From the NCBI GenBank assembly GCA_003427395.1, contig BFEA01000020.1, positions 3,335,179 to 3,357,297 of the forward strand: a stretch of 22,119 nt of DNA. The letters run 5' to 3'. Origin of the DNA: Chara braunii. Its lineage: Eukaryota > Streptophyta > Charophyceae > Charales > Characeae. A program made the translations under genes and the position numbers. Positions 9,477 to 17,527 of this stretch are shown here, in pieces. How positions within the stretch are numbered: the first letter of the stretch is position 1; every line of letters begins with the position of its first letter. The notes under the pieces are model-generated. The model did not search any database and was not told where the DNA came from. It was given only the letters and a program-made list of their open reading frames with translations.

Positions 9477-9870
9477 AATTCTGGCAGCATCTCCCCTATA
9501 CAGGGTGAATTGCCAATAATTTTCCTATCATAATATAATCTAACTCTTCAAAACTAGAAAAATTTCGGCGGTGCTTCCTATAGGAAAAGTGTCTTTTCAG
9601 AATTTGTACGAGACTAAGTATAAAAATTCAGAAATAACTATGACTTCACAAAGTCAAATTTTGTCGAACTCCCTAATTTAGTAAAAATTTGGGCAGCACC
9701 TCCCCTAGAAAAGTAGACTTCCCAGATTTTAACGAAGCCAGATATAAATTCAGACAAAGGTTGAACTTTAAAAGTCAAAATTTGACCAACTCCTTGGTTT
9801 TGTAGAAATTTCGGCAGCGCTTTCCGTAGGAAAAATAGTTATTCAAAATTTATACAGAGCCAAGTAAAAA
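9477..9870. repeat. Tandem satellite, ~121-125-bp unit, four copies
   Basis: The phrase 'AATTTCGGCAGC.CCTCCCCTA' and variants start at 9477, 9561, 9686 and 9807. Spacings are 84 (shortened), 125 and 121 bp. Each unit continues with 'CAGAATTT.TACGAAGC.AAGTATAAATTCAGA' and 'TGACTT.AAAAGTCAAATTTTG.C.AACTCC'. From memory, very similar 'TTCGGCAG..CTCCCCT' text is common in plant genomes next to LTR retrotransposons; that link is unverified here. Confidence 0.85.
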
Positions 9871-10204
9871 AAAGATGTTAGAAAATGCGAGAACTTGATC
9901 TAAGTAAAATAAACTTAACTCAGAAAATGCAGGAATTGAACTAACTCCTATAGCTCCAGCACGTAGCGAGCACTAACAGACTACCCTACTATACAGAAAA
10001 TAGACATAGCCCGAACGAAAGATAAGTCTTTGTCAACAAGCGTGTCATGTCGACAACACATTCAGCCCAATTCAAAACAAAGGTTCGTTCATCCAAAGTG
10101 TTCATCTTTCACTTGCTCTGATCACAAAAACATTAGTCTCGTATCTTACTTGGTTGATTATCTTTCAAAGTTGTTGTCAGTCAACCCCATGCAATCTGAC
10201 AAAC
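9871..10204. other. No gene seen between two tandem arrays
   Basis: A-rich spacer linking the ~120-bp satellite with the 67-bp minisatellite. The open frame at 10030-10278 runs into the minisatellite and has no recognisable motif. Confidence 0.4.
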
Positions 10205-10830
10205 TTAGCAAGGCGACCGAATCAGTCAGAACGACCTCATCTCCAGCCCCAGTTCAATGTCTTAGGCAAAACGAGTAAGGCGACCGGGTCAGTCTGGAGG
10301 ACCTCATTTCCAGCCCCACTTCAATATCTTAGGCAAAACGAGTAAGGCGGCCGGATCAGTCTGGAGGACCTCATTTTCAACCCTAGTTCAATGTCTTAGG
10401 CAAAACGAGCAAGGCGACCGGATCAGTCAGAAGGACCTCATTTCCAGCCCCAGTTCAATGTCTTAGGCAAAACGAGCAAGGCGACCGAATTAGTCAGAAG
10501 GACCTCATCTCCAGCCCCATTTCAAAGTCTTAGGCAAAACGAGCAAGGCGACCGGATCAGTCAGAAGNCGAGCAAGGCGACCGAATTAGTCAGAAGGACC
10601 TCATCTCCAGCCCCATTTCAAAGTCTTAGGCAAAACGAGCAAGGCGACCGGATCAGTCAGAAGAACCTCATCACCAGCCCCGGTTCAATGTCTTAGGCAA
10701 AACGAGCAAGGTGACCGGATCAGTTTGGAGGACCTCATTTCCAGCCCCAGTTCAATGTCTTAAGCAGACGAGCAAGGCGACCGGATCAGTCTGAAGGACC
10801 TCATTTCCAGCGCCAGTTCAAATCATCGCA
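10205..10830. repeat. 67-bp minisatellite, about nine copies
   Basis: The unit contains 'CGAGCAAGGCGACCGGATCA', 'GGACCTCATTTCCAGCCCCA' and 'TTCAATGTCTTAGGCAAAA'. Unit starts fall at 10205, 10272, 10339, 10406, 10473 and 10540, then 10569, 10636, 10703 and 10769: period 67 (once 66), except for one 29-bp step across the N at 10568. Copies differ by a few bases (GTCAGAA or GTCTGGA; GACCGAAT or GACCGGAT). There are no unique spacers, so this is not a CRISPR array. Confidence 0.95.
10473..10663. other. Probable assembly join: one N between two identical 95-bp copies
   Basis: The 95 bases before the single N (10473-10567) are identical, base for base, to the 95 bases after it (10569-10663). Other copies in the array differ from one another. 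The simplest reading is that two contigs overlapping by 95 bp were abutted with an N instead of being merged. Confidence 0.85.
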
Positions 10831-11055
10831 AGCAGATATCGTGGATTCCATTTCAGCCAGATAAATTTAGACAAACATAGTAAATTCTCTCTGATTCAGT
10901 TGAAGTCCTGAATTAAAGTCAAGGAAATATACAAAAAGTCAAAACTCAGTCAAACTAGATGAAGGGTGGTATAGATAGGGGTATACAGGATCCTAAGGGA
11001 GATCGCGTCGGCCTACCTCATAGTTCCCTACCTCCAGGGTCCCGCCTAAACCCCG
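10831..11055. other. No gene seen
   Basis: A-rich spacer, then GC-richer sequence leading into a tRNA-like box pair. A short frame (10959-11159) has no recognisable motif. Confidence 0.4.
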
Positions 11056-11062
11056 GCAGGGC

Positions 11063-11124
11063 TGGCGCAATCGGTGGGGCGAACCTCCCACAGAGGCCTT
11101 GGCACGAATTACGGGTTTCAATCC
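11063..11124 (+). other. tRNA-like Pol III promoter pair, possible SINE head
   Basis: 'TGGCGCAATCGGTGG' (11063-11077) fits the Pol III A box TRGC..AR..GG, and 'GGTTTCAATCC' (11114-11124) fits the B box GGTTCGANNCC with small changes. The spacing of about 36 bases suits a tRNA-derived head. The anticodon arm does not fold properly (only three clean pairs), so it is not a functional tRNA gene. A SINE body and tail cannot be delimited. Confidence 0.45.
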
Positions 11125-11452
11125 TGCCTTCCGCCTTCCTCTCTGAACCAAAAGACTAAAGTGAGAGTAAGAAGGGCAGAATTAGAGAGATTGAGGCACT
11201 CAGATACAAGAGATGTGCACTCACACTCGCATGAGAGGGCCTTGATTCCTTCAGTCGCCTGAGGGCCCCGCAATGGCAGCCAAGGATCGCAGCAGCATGG
11301 TCAAACCACAGCCAGACGCAGAACAACAACACTTTGACGAATCCCCAAGTCGCAGCAATAATCCCCTCTTGCAGCCTGTTCGCTCCTTCGAAGGCGCAAC
11401 GCCGTTCTTCCTGACCGGATTGCCACTACACAGCCTCGAAAGGTTGTGCTCG

Positions 11453-11478
11453 AATAGAGTACACCCTTGTACTCTATT
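11453..11478. other. Perfect 11-bp hairpin with CCCT loop
   Basis: AATAGAGTACA (11453-11463), CCCT, TGTACTCTATT (11468-11478). The apex 'ACCCTTGTA' and a downstream 'CAACGGC' are shared with the elements at 15456 and 17465. Confidence 0.85.
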
Positions 11479-11699
11479 AGGAGTGCAAATGATACTCGGT
11501 TAAACAACGGCGTACACAACTGTTATGCGCAGTAGTCTAACAAATAGCAATGCCCAGTAACAAGTTCACAAATACACTGACCTATAGCAGTCGGTGATGG
11601 TGAGCAACGAAGCACAGCGTCCGAAGGGGGAACAATAACAGTGACGGAGTACATGTATAGCCAAATGTCGGCCGCACATCAGTTATGTGACACAACAAG

Positions 11700-11721
11700 A
11701 CACTGTAATAATGTACAGTGT
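11700..11721. other. Perfect 8-bp hairpin
   Basis: ACACTGTA (11700-11707), six bases, TACAGTGT (11714-11721). It lies in a stretch where 'ACAGT', 'GTACA' and 'GTGCACAACA' words recur irregularly (11640-11880). Confidence 0.7.
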
Positions 11722-12251
11722 TGTGCAACAATACACTCAACAAATATAGTGTGCTCAACAATGGTACGCGGTAGTGCACAACAGAGAAGACAATAATTCA
11801 CAACTCTGAGCAGTTGAGGCCCAGTTCCATGCACAGTAATGTACAACAATCGTACAGTGAGTGCACAACAACAACAAGAACGAGGAGCACAACAACTATG
11901 CATCAGACACTCAGTAGCCGAGGGCAGCAAAGATACAATAGAAGGCACACTATTTGCAATAGTACGCAACAGTAAACTGATTCAAATAGCAGCAGCAAGA
12001 AACTCCAGCAGTCTCATTAGTCTTTCAGCAATGGCGGCCTAAAAGAATCTTTGTTACCAAAATCAATAGTGTTACTAACTGTTAGCTGCTACCCACGACC
12101 GTAGTAGTGGTTCCTTAGACCTTAGCTGCAGGAGTCCCTTGGCCTCATTAAATACCAATCTTCAACAGCAGCACCAGCAGTGCCGAAAACCATGAGAGTC
12201 TGAACCAACAACAACCCATAACCCGAATACGATCAGCTTGCAGATGGTGGC

Positions 12252-12269
12252 CAGCAGCAGCAGCAGCAG
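12252..12269. repeat. (CAG)6 microsatellite
   Basis: Six perfect CAG triplets. Confidence 0.95.
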
Positions 12270-12713
12270 ACACAACGAGGATGACAACCCTGCCGTGCAG
12301 TAGCACCCACACCCTGTGCTACAACAATGGTTCGGTCTTGCAACTAGCAACCCTGATTTAGAAGAACATCAATACCAGTTCACAATAGTAATGGTTACTG
12401 CCTCAACCAGCAAGTCCGACTTTGAATGTCAAAGGTCGAACCATACGGCTTGCAGAAATCGTTTTCGCGCCTCTCATAGCAACTCAACAAGCCTGCAACA
12501 ACCTCCTGGCTTGCGGCAGTAGACGTTCCGGCCGGGAGCAGCCTCAAGCTCATCAAAAACAGATAATTGCATCAACACTCCGAGTGTCTAGCAGCAACTT
12601 AGCTAACAGAACGCAACAACACTTGATTGTGGCTACGGGAGCAATGTTCTACAAACCCACAGTCTGGCACATAGCTCAACTTTCGGTTCCCTTGCATTAA
12701 TGGTCTGGCGAGT

Positions 12714-12740
12714 TCCCTCTCTCTCCCTCTCTCTCTCTCT
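12714..12740. repeat. (TC)n microsatellite
   Basis: A TC dinucleotide run with two interruptions. Confidence 0.9.
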
Positions 12741-13250
12741 AGAACCCGCGCCTGGCAACACATAAGCTTCAAGAAGAGAGTGAACCTTCTTCCAAAGTGC
12801 AAAAAGATTCGTTACAGCACGCCTCCGCTGCGACACAACCTGTTATCATTAGCAGCCTCAGCCAAGGCACGTACAAACGGTACATGTAAGTCTTCCTTTG
12901 TTCTCCCTCCAACTCTCTCAGCTCTACCACTCCTACTACCAAGACGACTTACCCTATTGCTCGACTCGCTTTAAAGTTAGCGGGTTAGTATAATCACGAG
13001 AGGGACAAAAGACGTGAGCAGGGGGGAATAATCGTGGTCAACACTAATGATCACGGATAGAAACGAGGACAGCAGTTCACTTACTCTCAGCAATAGCCCC
13101 TGACGACGAGCACAGATAGCAGCAGCATCCGCCGACAACACGACTATTAATAAGCAAATACAACTGAGTATCCCGCTGGACTGCGGTTAGGTATACACTG
13201 CCTTCCAATCATGAGGATTGAGAGAGGCTACCTCCATTGATGGGCGAGCA

Positions 13251-13294
13251 AAATCAGAATGAATCTTCCATCAGGACAAAAGAAGATTTTCCCC
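13251..13294 (+). repeat. Dispersed 'AATGAATCTTCC' motif, copy C
   Basis: 'ATCAGAATGAATCTTCC' is followed by 'AGAAGATTTTCCCC'. AATCTTC pairs with GAAGATT, keeping a 7-bp stem. Confidence 0.6.
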
Positions 13295-13325
13295 GTCGGA
13301 CCCCTCTTGCACTGTTGTGCTCAGT

Positions 13326-13516
13326 ATGTCAGGTATTCCCTCGCCCCTTCTGTTCCTTTTGCTTAGTCAACTCGGCCTTCTCCTTTCTGATGCACCTGGC
13401 CGCCTTACCGACCAGATTCGTACGGACTCAAACCTAATAGCATTGCAGACCGTGAAGGGGAGCAGCATGGAGGCCACGCCTGCGAAGGAGCCAGCCACGT
13501 CTCACAAGTCATGCAG
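13326..13516 (+). CDS. Speculative first exon of a small secreted protein (low confidence)
   Basis: An open frame begins with ATG at 13326 and codes for a leucine-rich hydrophobic start ('PSPLLFLLLSQLGLLLS' at residues 5-21), like a signal peptide, followed by a polar stretch. It ends at 'TGCAG|GTAAGT' (donor at 13516/13517), a near-perfect 5' splice site, and the frame meets TAA inside the donor. That pattern would fit a real exon. Against it, the exon lies between copies C and D of a dispersed repeat, similar GTAAGT sites occur near the other copies (6154, 12886, 15685), and no second exon is recognised. It is more likely a repeat-borne chance frame. Confidence 0.12.
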
Positions 13517-13710
13517 GTAAGTCTGTTGTCCTTCTCAGTTCACCCACACCCCTCTACATTCCCCTTCCTCGCCCTTTCTCTGCTTACACACACGCCTTCC
13601 CCCCCCTTCCGGCAAAACTTAGTCATCAAATGTAATGATGTCGACAGCGAGCAAAAGCAGCATGGGACAACAAGCAGCAACAGCATGACCCCATTTCTTT
13701 CCTCACCTAA

Positions 13711-13750
13711 AAAAAAAGAATGAATCTTCCCCAAAACATGGGAAGATTTA
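13711..13750 (+). repeat. Dispersed 'AATGAATCTTCC' hairpin motif, copy D (best preserved)
   Basis: 'AATCTTCCC' (13723-13731) pairs with 'GGGAAGATT' (13740-13748), and the stem can be extended by a G-T and a T-A pair. The loop is 'CAAAACAT'. This copy best shows the motif as an inverted repeat. Confidence 0.7.
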
Positions 13751-13963
13751 TGTCACTCTAAAGTGATATCCCATTCGGGCGTAGCTCACACTATTCGCAG
13801 CACCTGAAATCAGTTGTTTATGACTTTACTTCAGTCGATTCCTTCGAGGATCGAGCGAAATATAGGATTCTCGCTCCTGCCATATCCACCTTTTCGACAC
13901 CTCTCACGCAACACTTATCTCTATTAAGTCTTTTTCTACTAACCTATTACTAATTTTGACTTC

Positions 13964-13998
13964 AGAATCGGGTTCCCCAACCCCGATTCTTTTTTTTT
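13964..13998 (+). other. GC-rich hairpin followed by a T run
   Basis: AGAATCGGG-TT (13964-13974) pairs with AACCCCGATTCT (13979-13990) with one bulged base, and the 3' arm runs into a continuous T run to 13998. It looks like an intrinsic terminator. In a eukaryote, a Pol III-type T run at the end of a short transcript, or a repeat terminus, is more likely. Confidence 0.6.
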
Positions 13999-14280
13999 AG
14001 TGTGAGCTGATAGTGCTGCAGCACACGACCTGTGCTCGACAGTCGTGGCAGTTCCGATGCCATGATGAGCAGAGGGACGTGGGCCCACTACGAAGCTTGA
14101 AGCTCGTACCTAGGTGAAGCGGGTTCCGGTGCAGATCTCGATGGTAGTAGAAATATTCATATGAGACTTTGCAAGCCCGGGTGGAGAGGGATTCCAAGGG
14201 GACAGTCGCTGCAGCCAACGTTGTTGTGGACCTCCCGATTGTGCCCTGGCTCGCTGTACCAAAGACACAGTTTTCCACTG

Positions 14281-14672
14281 TCGGGTCTCAAAGGGGAGGC
14301 TCACACCCAAGCCTCTCACAGAAGATGGTGGGCGGCGGACTGCACACCCACACCCTCGAGCTGGAGCCTCACAGATCAGCTCAGAATGTTCTCCAATTCC
14401 CTGCTATTCGACGCTTCCCAAATAGGAAACAAGGGAAGCCACGACCATGGACCCCAGTACTACAGTTCCTCCTGCGCCGTGGGCCAAGCACCCACTGGCC
14501 TTCATGCAAGTCAAACTCCCCGCCAGACAATGTCTTCGCTTGGATCGGACAGGCCACAAGGGCCTGCATCTTGGATCGAGGGGCAGAGGCAAAGTCCCGG
14601 TTCCACCTCACGAAATAGGTAAAAAAATAGAAAATAAAAAATAAACACAAAAATAAAATAAAAATAAAAATA
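14281..14672. repeat. Dispersed repeat family, unit 1 with A-rich tail
   Basis: Shares landmarks with two later units: 'CTCACACCCAAGCCTCT.AC.GAAGAT.GTGGGCGGC.GACTG', then 'CGCCGTGGGCCAAGCACCCACTGGC..TCATGCAAGTCAAACTCCC'. It ends in a tract of AAAATAAA-type repeats (about 14612-14672). Long overlapping frames on both strands (14161-14622) reflect GC-rich composition and have no recognisable domain. Confidence 0.65.
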
Positions 14673-14726
14673 AAAGTAGTGGTATTTCAGCTTGTGGCGC
14701 AAGCTCCCACTCACCCACCTTCAGTG

Positions 14727-14845
14727 GAGTTCGAGCTCAGGTCTGTATCTCTATAGTTCGTGGGTGCACTAACTGAATTAGGCCGGCAGGTGCTGTCCCA
14801 CAAGCCTATTTCACACAGTCCGCGGGTGTACCAGTCTGAGCTAGG
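14727..14845 (-). other. Antisense tRNA-like heads in tandem (SINE-like)
   Basis: Read on the minus strand, 'CCTAGCTCAGACTGGTAC' (14845-14828) is a near-perfect Pol III A box. It is followed by a second, duplicated A box, 'CCTAATTCAGTTAGTG' (14782-14767), and then by 'GAGCTCGAACTC' (14738-14727), a B box-like sequence. The two A-box regions share the upstream words 'GTGGGAC.AGCACCTG', showing a short tandem duplication. No functional tRNA cloverleaf is evident. Confidence 0.5.
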
Positions 14846-15260
14846 TCCTCAGGTGCTGGTCCCACAGACCTGCTCACACCCAACCCTCTTGCAGCAGACA
14901 GTGGGCGGCAGACTGTATACCGCAATGACCCCCGCCACCCAAGCTTTTTTCCGCTTCGTGGGCTATTCACCCACCGGCTCGTATGCACGTCGAATCTCCC
15001 GGTCCGAGTATCAAGACGGGCGGACAGAGAATTTCGCCAGCATTCAAAACACACCGAAACCCGAGGGGGCATGCCGAAAGAGTCGCGTGATCAAGGTCCT
15101 CGACCGTCGTAACGGCCACCCGTGTCCGGCAAAGTAGTGGCCGAGCTAGGCCCATGGTGCCCGACGTCAGTCTCGGACCCGATTACCGGGTCAAAGACAA
15201 CCGTAAAAATAAAAATAGGGAAAAAAATAATTAATAAAATTAATAAAAATAAGAACAAAT
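14846..15260. repeat. Dispersed repeat family, unit 2 with A-rich tail
   Basis: Carries 'CTCACACCCAACCCTCTTGCAGCAGA.AGTGGGCGGCAGACTG', 'CGCTTCGTGGGCTATTCACCC' and 'GTATGCACGTCGAATCTCCCGGTCCGAG', the same order as units 1 and 3. Near its end is an antisense A box-like 'GTAGTGGCCGAGCTAGGCC' (15134-15152). Then come 'GTCTCGGACCCGAT' and an A-rich tail (15205-15260). Confidence 0.65.
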
Positions 15261-15455
15261 GCGAGGAAACAAAAAAAGTAATGGGGCGAGGGGTCGCACG
15301 TCCCGCTGGCCTGTGACGCCGCGCACACCCAGGTCGCACATGGTTGCACCTTGCCATCGATACCTCTCGCTCGCTGCTCACCCGGGCAAGTACTCAACTC
15401 TCACCCACGAGTGCGCTGTCAACTTCGGATGAGGCTGCACTAACGCGACTTACAA

Positions 15456-15505
15456 AAAGCACGTCAAATACCCTTGTAAGGGTATTTGGTACGACAACGT
15501 GCTTT
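15456..15505. other. Nested hairpin with CCCTTGTAAGGG apex
   Basis: The outer arms are AAAGCACGT (15456-15464) and ACGTGCTTT (15497-15505). The inner arms are AAATACCCTT (15466-15475) and AAGGGTATTT (15478-15487). All arms are perfect. A diverged relative lies at 17465-17504. Confidence 0.85.
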
Positions 15506-16285
15506 CCTCCCACCCCTTCTTCCTCTTTAACTTCCTCGTATCACTCGCGCGCGTGCCACCAAGACACCAACCAAAGCGAGCGCCTCGAGCAACAACGTGA
15601 TTTTCTCGTGCAAAAACGAGAATGAATTTTCCACTACAATACAATAAGGTATATTCCGATAATGAACGAGAACACCAGCGCCGGGTAAGTCTGTCTGTCG
15701 CTACCCCTTCTTTGACTAATTCCTAACCGACTGTCCTAATACTCAATCTAACTTCATACTCGGGATCGCCACAACCCAAAATCTTCACTTTGCATCTCAT
15801 CGTACTTGATCCCATTGTGAATAGGGTAAACCCTCCGCCTCATATTCCTGCCATATCCACTTTATACCACCCCTCCTTGCACCAAATTTTCTTTCTTACT
15901 CAATTGCTACTCACACAACACCCCCTCTGGCTCTGCCATTCATTTCGCCCAGGACTAAAGACCCCAAACCGACTTTTACTCCGTCCACATCATCCAGAAA
16001 CGGATGAGTTATCCTTCCTCGTCCTTGCCATCTCTGCCTTCATCTTCTCCGTGGTTTCCCCTGCCAGCTTCCCGTCGCAGCACACTGTCCCACAGCCGTG
16101 TCGTAAATTGTTCTATAACTTTAACTGTCTTGAGGAAGACTGTGACAGAAAATCATTTACTAGATGATTCACTTAGTCTTCTACCCCTATACACAAGCCC
16201 GATGACCATTTTGCAGGTCAATATCGCAGTGAGCCTCTACCAGAGTTCCCTCTGGTTCATCCTGCTCAAGTGTAGTTCACCACCG
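15506..16285. other. No gene seen; pyrimidine-rich repeat mosaic
   Basis: C/T-rich sequence. It contains motif copy E, a GTAAGT donor-like site at 15685, and 'CCTGCCATATCCAC' at about 15847, also present at about 13877. Part of this stretch is therefore a diverged copy of 13700-13990. Overlapping frames at 15790-16345 lack recognisable domains. Confidence 0.45.
15613..15648 (+). repeat. Dispersed 'AATGAATCTTCC' motif, copy E (degenerate)
   Basis: 'AACGAGAATGAATTTTCCACTACAA' wording matches copy B ('AATGAGAATGAATCTTCC..CTACAA') with substitutions. The right arm is not conserved. Confidence 0.5.
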
Positions 16286-16801
16286 GTCGGATCCTCACGG
16301 GCATACTCGCACTCAAACCTCTCACAACAGATCGTGGTCGGTTAGCGACGTGCTCACAGAGGATTCCTAACACTCAGGTTTCTTCCTCTTCGTGGGCTAA
16401 GTCCCACAATGGTCGCATGCATATTGAACTCCTCGATCCGAGCATCCATAGAGGAATACTGCTAGCATTCCGGACATGCAGGGCCCCTACTGTAATGCCG
16501 ACCACTGCAGCCCATGTCCGCAGACACCCCACTTCCAGCAGGGAGTGCATGCTCAAGGTCTTTAATTGCAGTGACCACTTTGGGATGCCTTTATTGAACC
16601 GATTACCCATAGGAAACACTTCAAATTATGGTATTTCACTTGCGTGCTTCCCGAGGAGATTGGAATCGACTTTGTATTTTAGCAGTTTGAGGTGTACCAA
16701 TTGAGCTAAGCCAGTCAGTCTCAAACCCGATCTCAGTACTAACACCGAGATTGACTTCCTAAAAATAAAACAAAAAATAAATTAAAAAAAAAAAAAAAAA
16801 A
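16286..16801. repeat. Dispersed repeat family, unit 3 with A-rich tail
   Basis: Shows 'CTCGCACTCAAACCTCTCACAACAGAT', 'CCTCTTCGTGGGCTAAGTCCCAC' and 'CGCATGCATATTGAACTCCTCGATCCGAG', in the same order as units 1 and 2. It then has 'GGTATTTCACTTGCG', an antisense tRNA-like region, 'GTCTCAAACCCGATCTCAG' and an A-rich tail (16758-16801). Unit 1 has the 'GGTATTTCAGCTTG' word after its tail rather than before it, so units are not simply collinear. Confidence 0.65.
16655..16712 (-). other. Antisense tRNA-like head (SINE-like)
   Basis: On the minus strand 'GGCTTAGCTCAATTGGTAC' (16712-16694) is an excellent Pol III A box, and 'GATTCCAATC' within 16670-16655 differs from the B box GGTTCGAATC at two positions. 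The A-to-B distance is tRNA-like. It sits about 45 bases before an A-rich tail that is on the plus strand. Confidence 0.55.
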
Positions 16802-17464
16802 ACGTCGGGGAAGAGGGGGGCCGCCGACACCCTTCAGTTCCTCCTATCGGGCCCACCATCGAGGTCGGCAGCAAAAACCGAGGGGGATAGCCCCACCAGA
16901 CCCTCAACCCCTCGGTCCCCTTCCAGGTACTCCACCGTTCCGTCATCGCCGACTGCAAGCCTCGATCCCCAAACCAAATGCGTGAAAGCTCAACCCCCGA
17001 ACCAATAGTATTAGGCCCAAGGCTGGCATCAGCAGCCTCGTAATTGCACATAAACGGCTGTTGCGCAGTGCCTGGGCCTATTGGAACACACCAAGGCCTC
17101 GCCTTTACTCCCCGACGAAACCTACGGTCGTCGAATCTCAACTCCTCTTGCGTGAAGGGTCAGTTATTGCTTATAACCGCCGTGTGTACCCGCAACCTTA
17201 CTTACAAAAAAATAAAACCCTTTTAATCCTATATTAATCAAAACACAAAAAAGTGGTCAGCGACTGCACCACCATTTCCCTCATCAAATAAGAAAAACCA
17301 AAATAATGTGCGCCTTCAATTTGCGCGTCCGCACACTCTCTACACTCTTCTCACTTGCGGCCGTTGTCCGGCTACAGAGAATCGGTAGCGGGCTGTGCGA
17401 TACTTACATAAATATCTACTTCTTATACCATCTCAAGTGTAATTTGTGCAAGGTGCAAATGTAC
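16802..17464. other. No gene seen; GC-rich block then mixed sequence
   Basis: A GC-rich block (16802-17160) directly follows the A run. Its minus strand is open for 119 residues but shows no domain. The words 'GTGT.CCAATAGGC' and a terminal 'CCGCC...CCCC' next to a T/A-rich run loosely recall the GC island at 20090-20330; this is weak. 17161-17464 has nothing recognisable. Confidence 0.4.
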
Positions 17465-17504
17465 GCGTAAATACCCTTGTAATGATATCCACGCCAACAA
17501 CGGC
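17465..17504. repeat. Diverged relative of the CCCTTGTA palindromic element
   Basis: 'CGTAAATACCCTTGTAATGATATCCACGCCAACAACGGCT' wording parallels 15462-15503 ('CGTCAAATACCCTTGTAAGGGTATT...ACGACAACGTGCT'). The inner stem has decayed here. Confidence 0.6.
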
Positions 17505-17527
17505 TTATTATATCAAAGGGCAAAATT

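Larger units (their letters stand above)
11270..13240. other. CAA/CAG-rich low-complexity region, no gene seen
   Basis: About 2 kb rich in ACAACA, AGCAGC and GTACA words, including (CAG)6 at 12252-12269 and a TC run at 12714-12740. Many short frames cross on both strands, none with a recognisable domain, and most are glutamine/serine- or leucine/cysteine-rich translations of the biased sequence. It could be retrotransposon-internal or LTR DNA. It contains hairpins annotated separately. Confidence 0.5.

Noticed and set aside
10205-10830. CRISPR array
   Set aside because: The whole 67-bp unit repeats with no unique spacers, and no cas genes or prokaryotic context exist.
11063-11124. Functional tRNA gene
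   Set aside because: The A and B boxes fit, but the anticodon stem has only three clean pairs and the acceptor stem does not close, so a SINE-type head is more likely.
12162-12350. Cysteine/leucine-rich minus-strand peptide
   Set aside because: It is the antisense translation of CAG/CAA-rich low-complexity DNA.
14161-14622. Two overlapping plus-strand frames of about 150 residues
   Set aside because: They overlap each other and two minus-strand frames in a GC-rich dispersed repeat; no domain is recognised in any frame, and related units do not keep the frame open.
16782-17141. 119-residue minus-strand gene
   Set aside because: It ends in a phenylalanine run from the poly-A/T tract, has no recognisable domain and lies next to a repeat tail.
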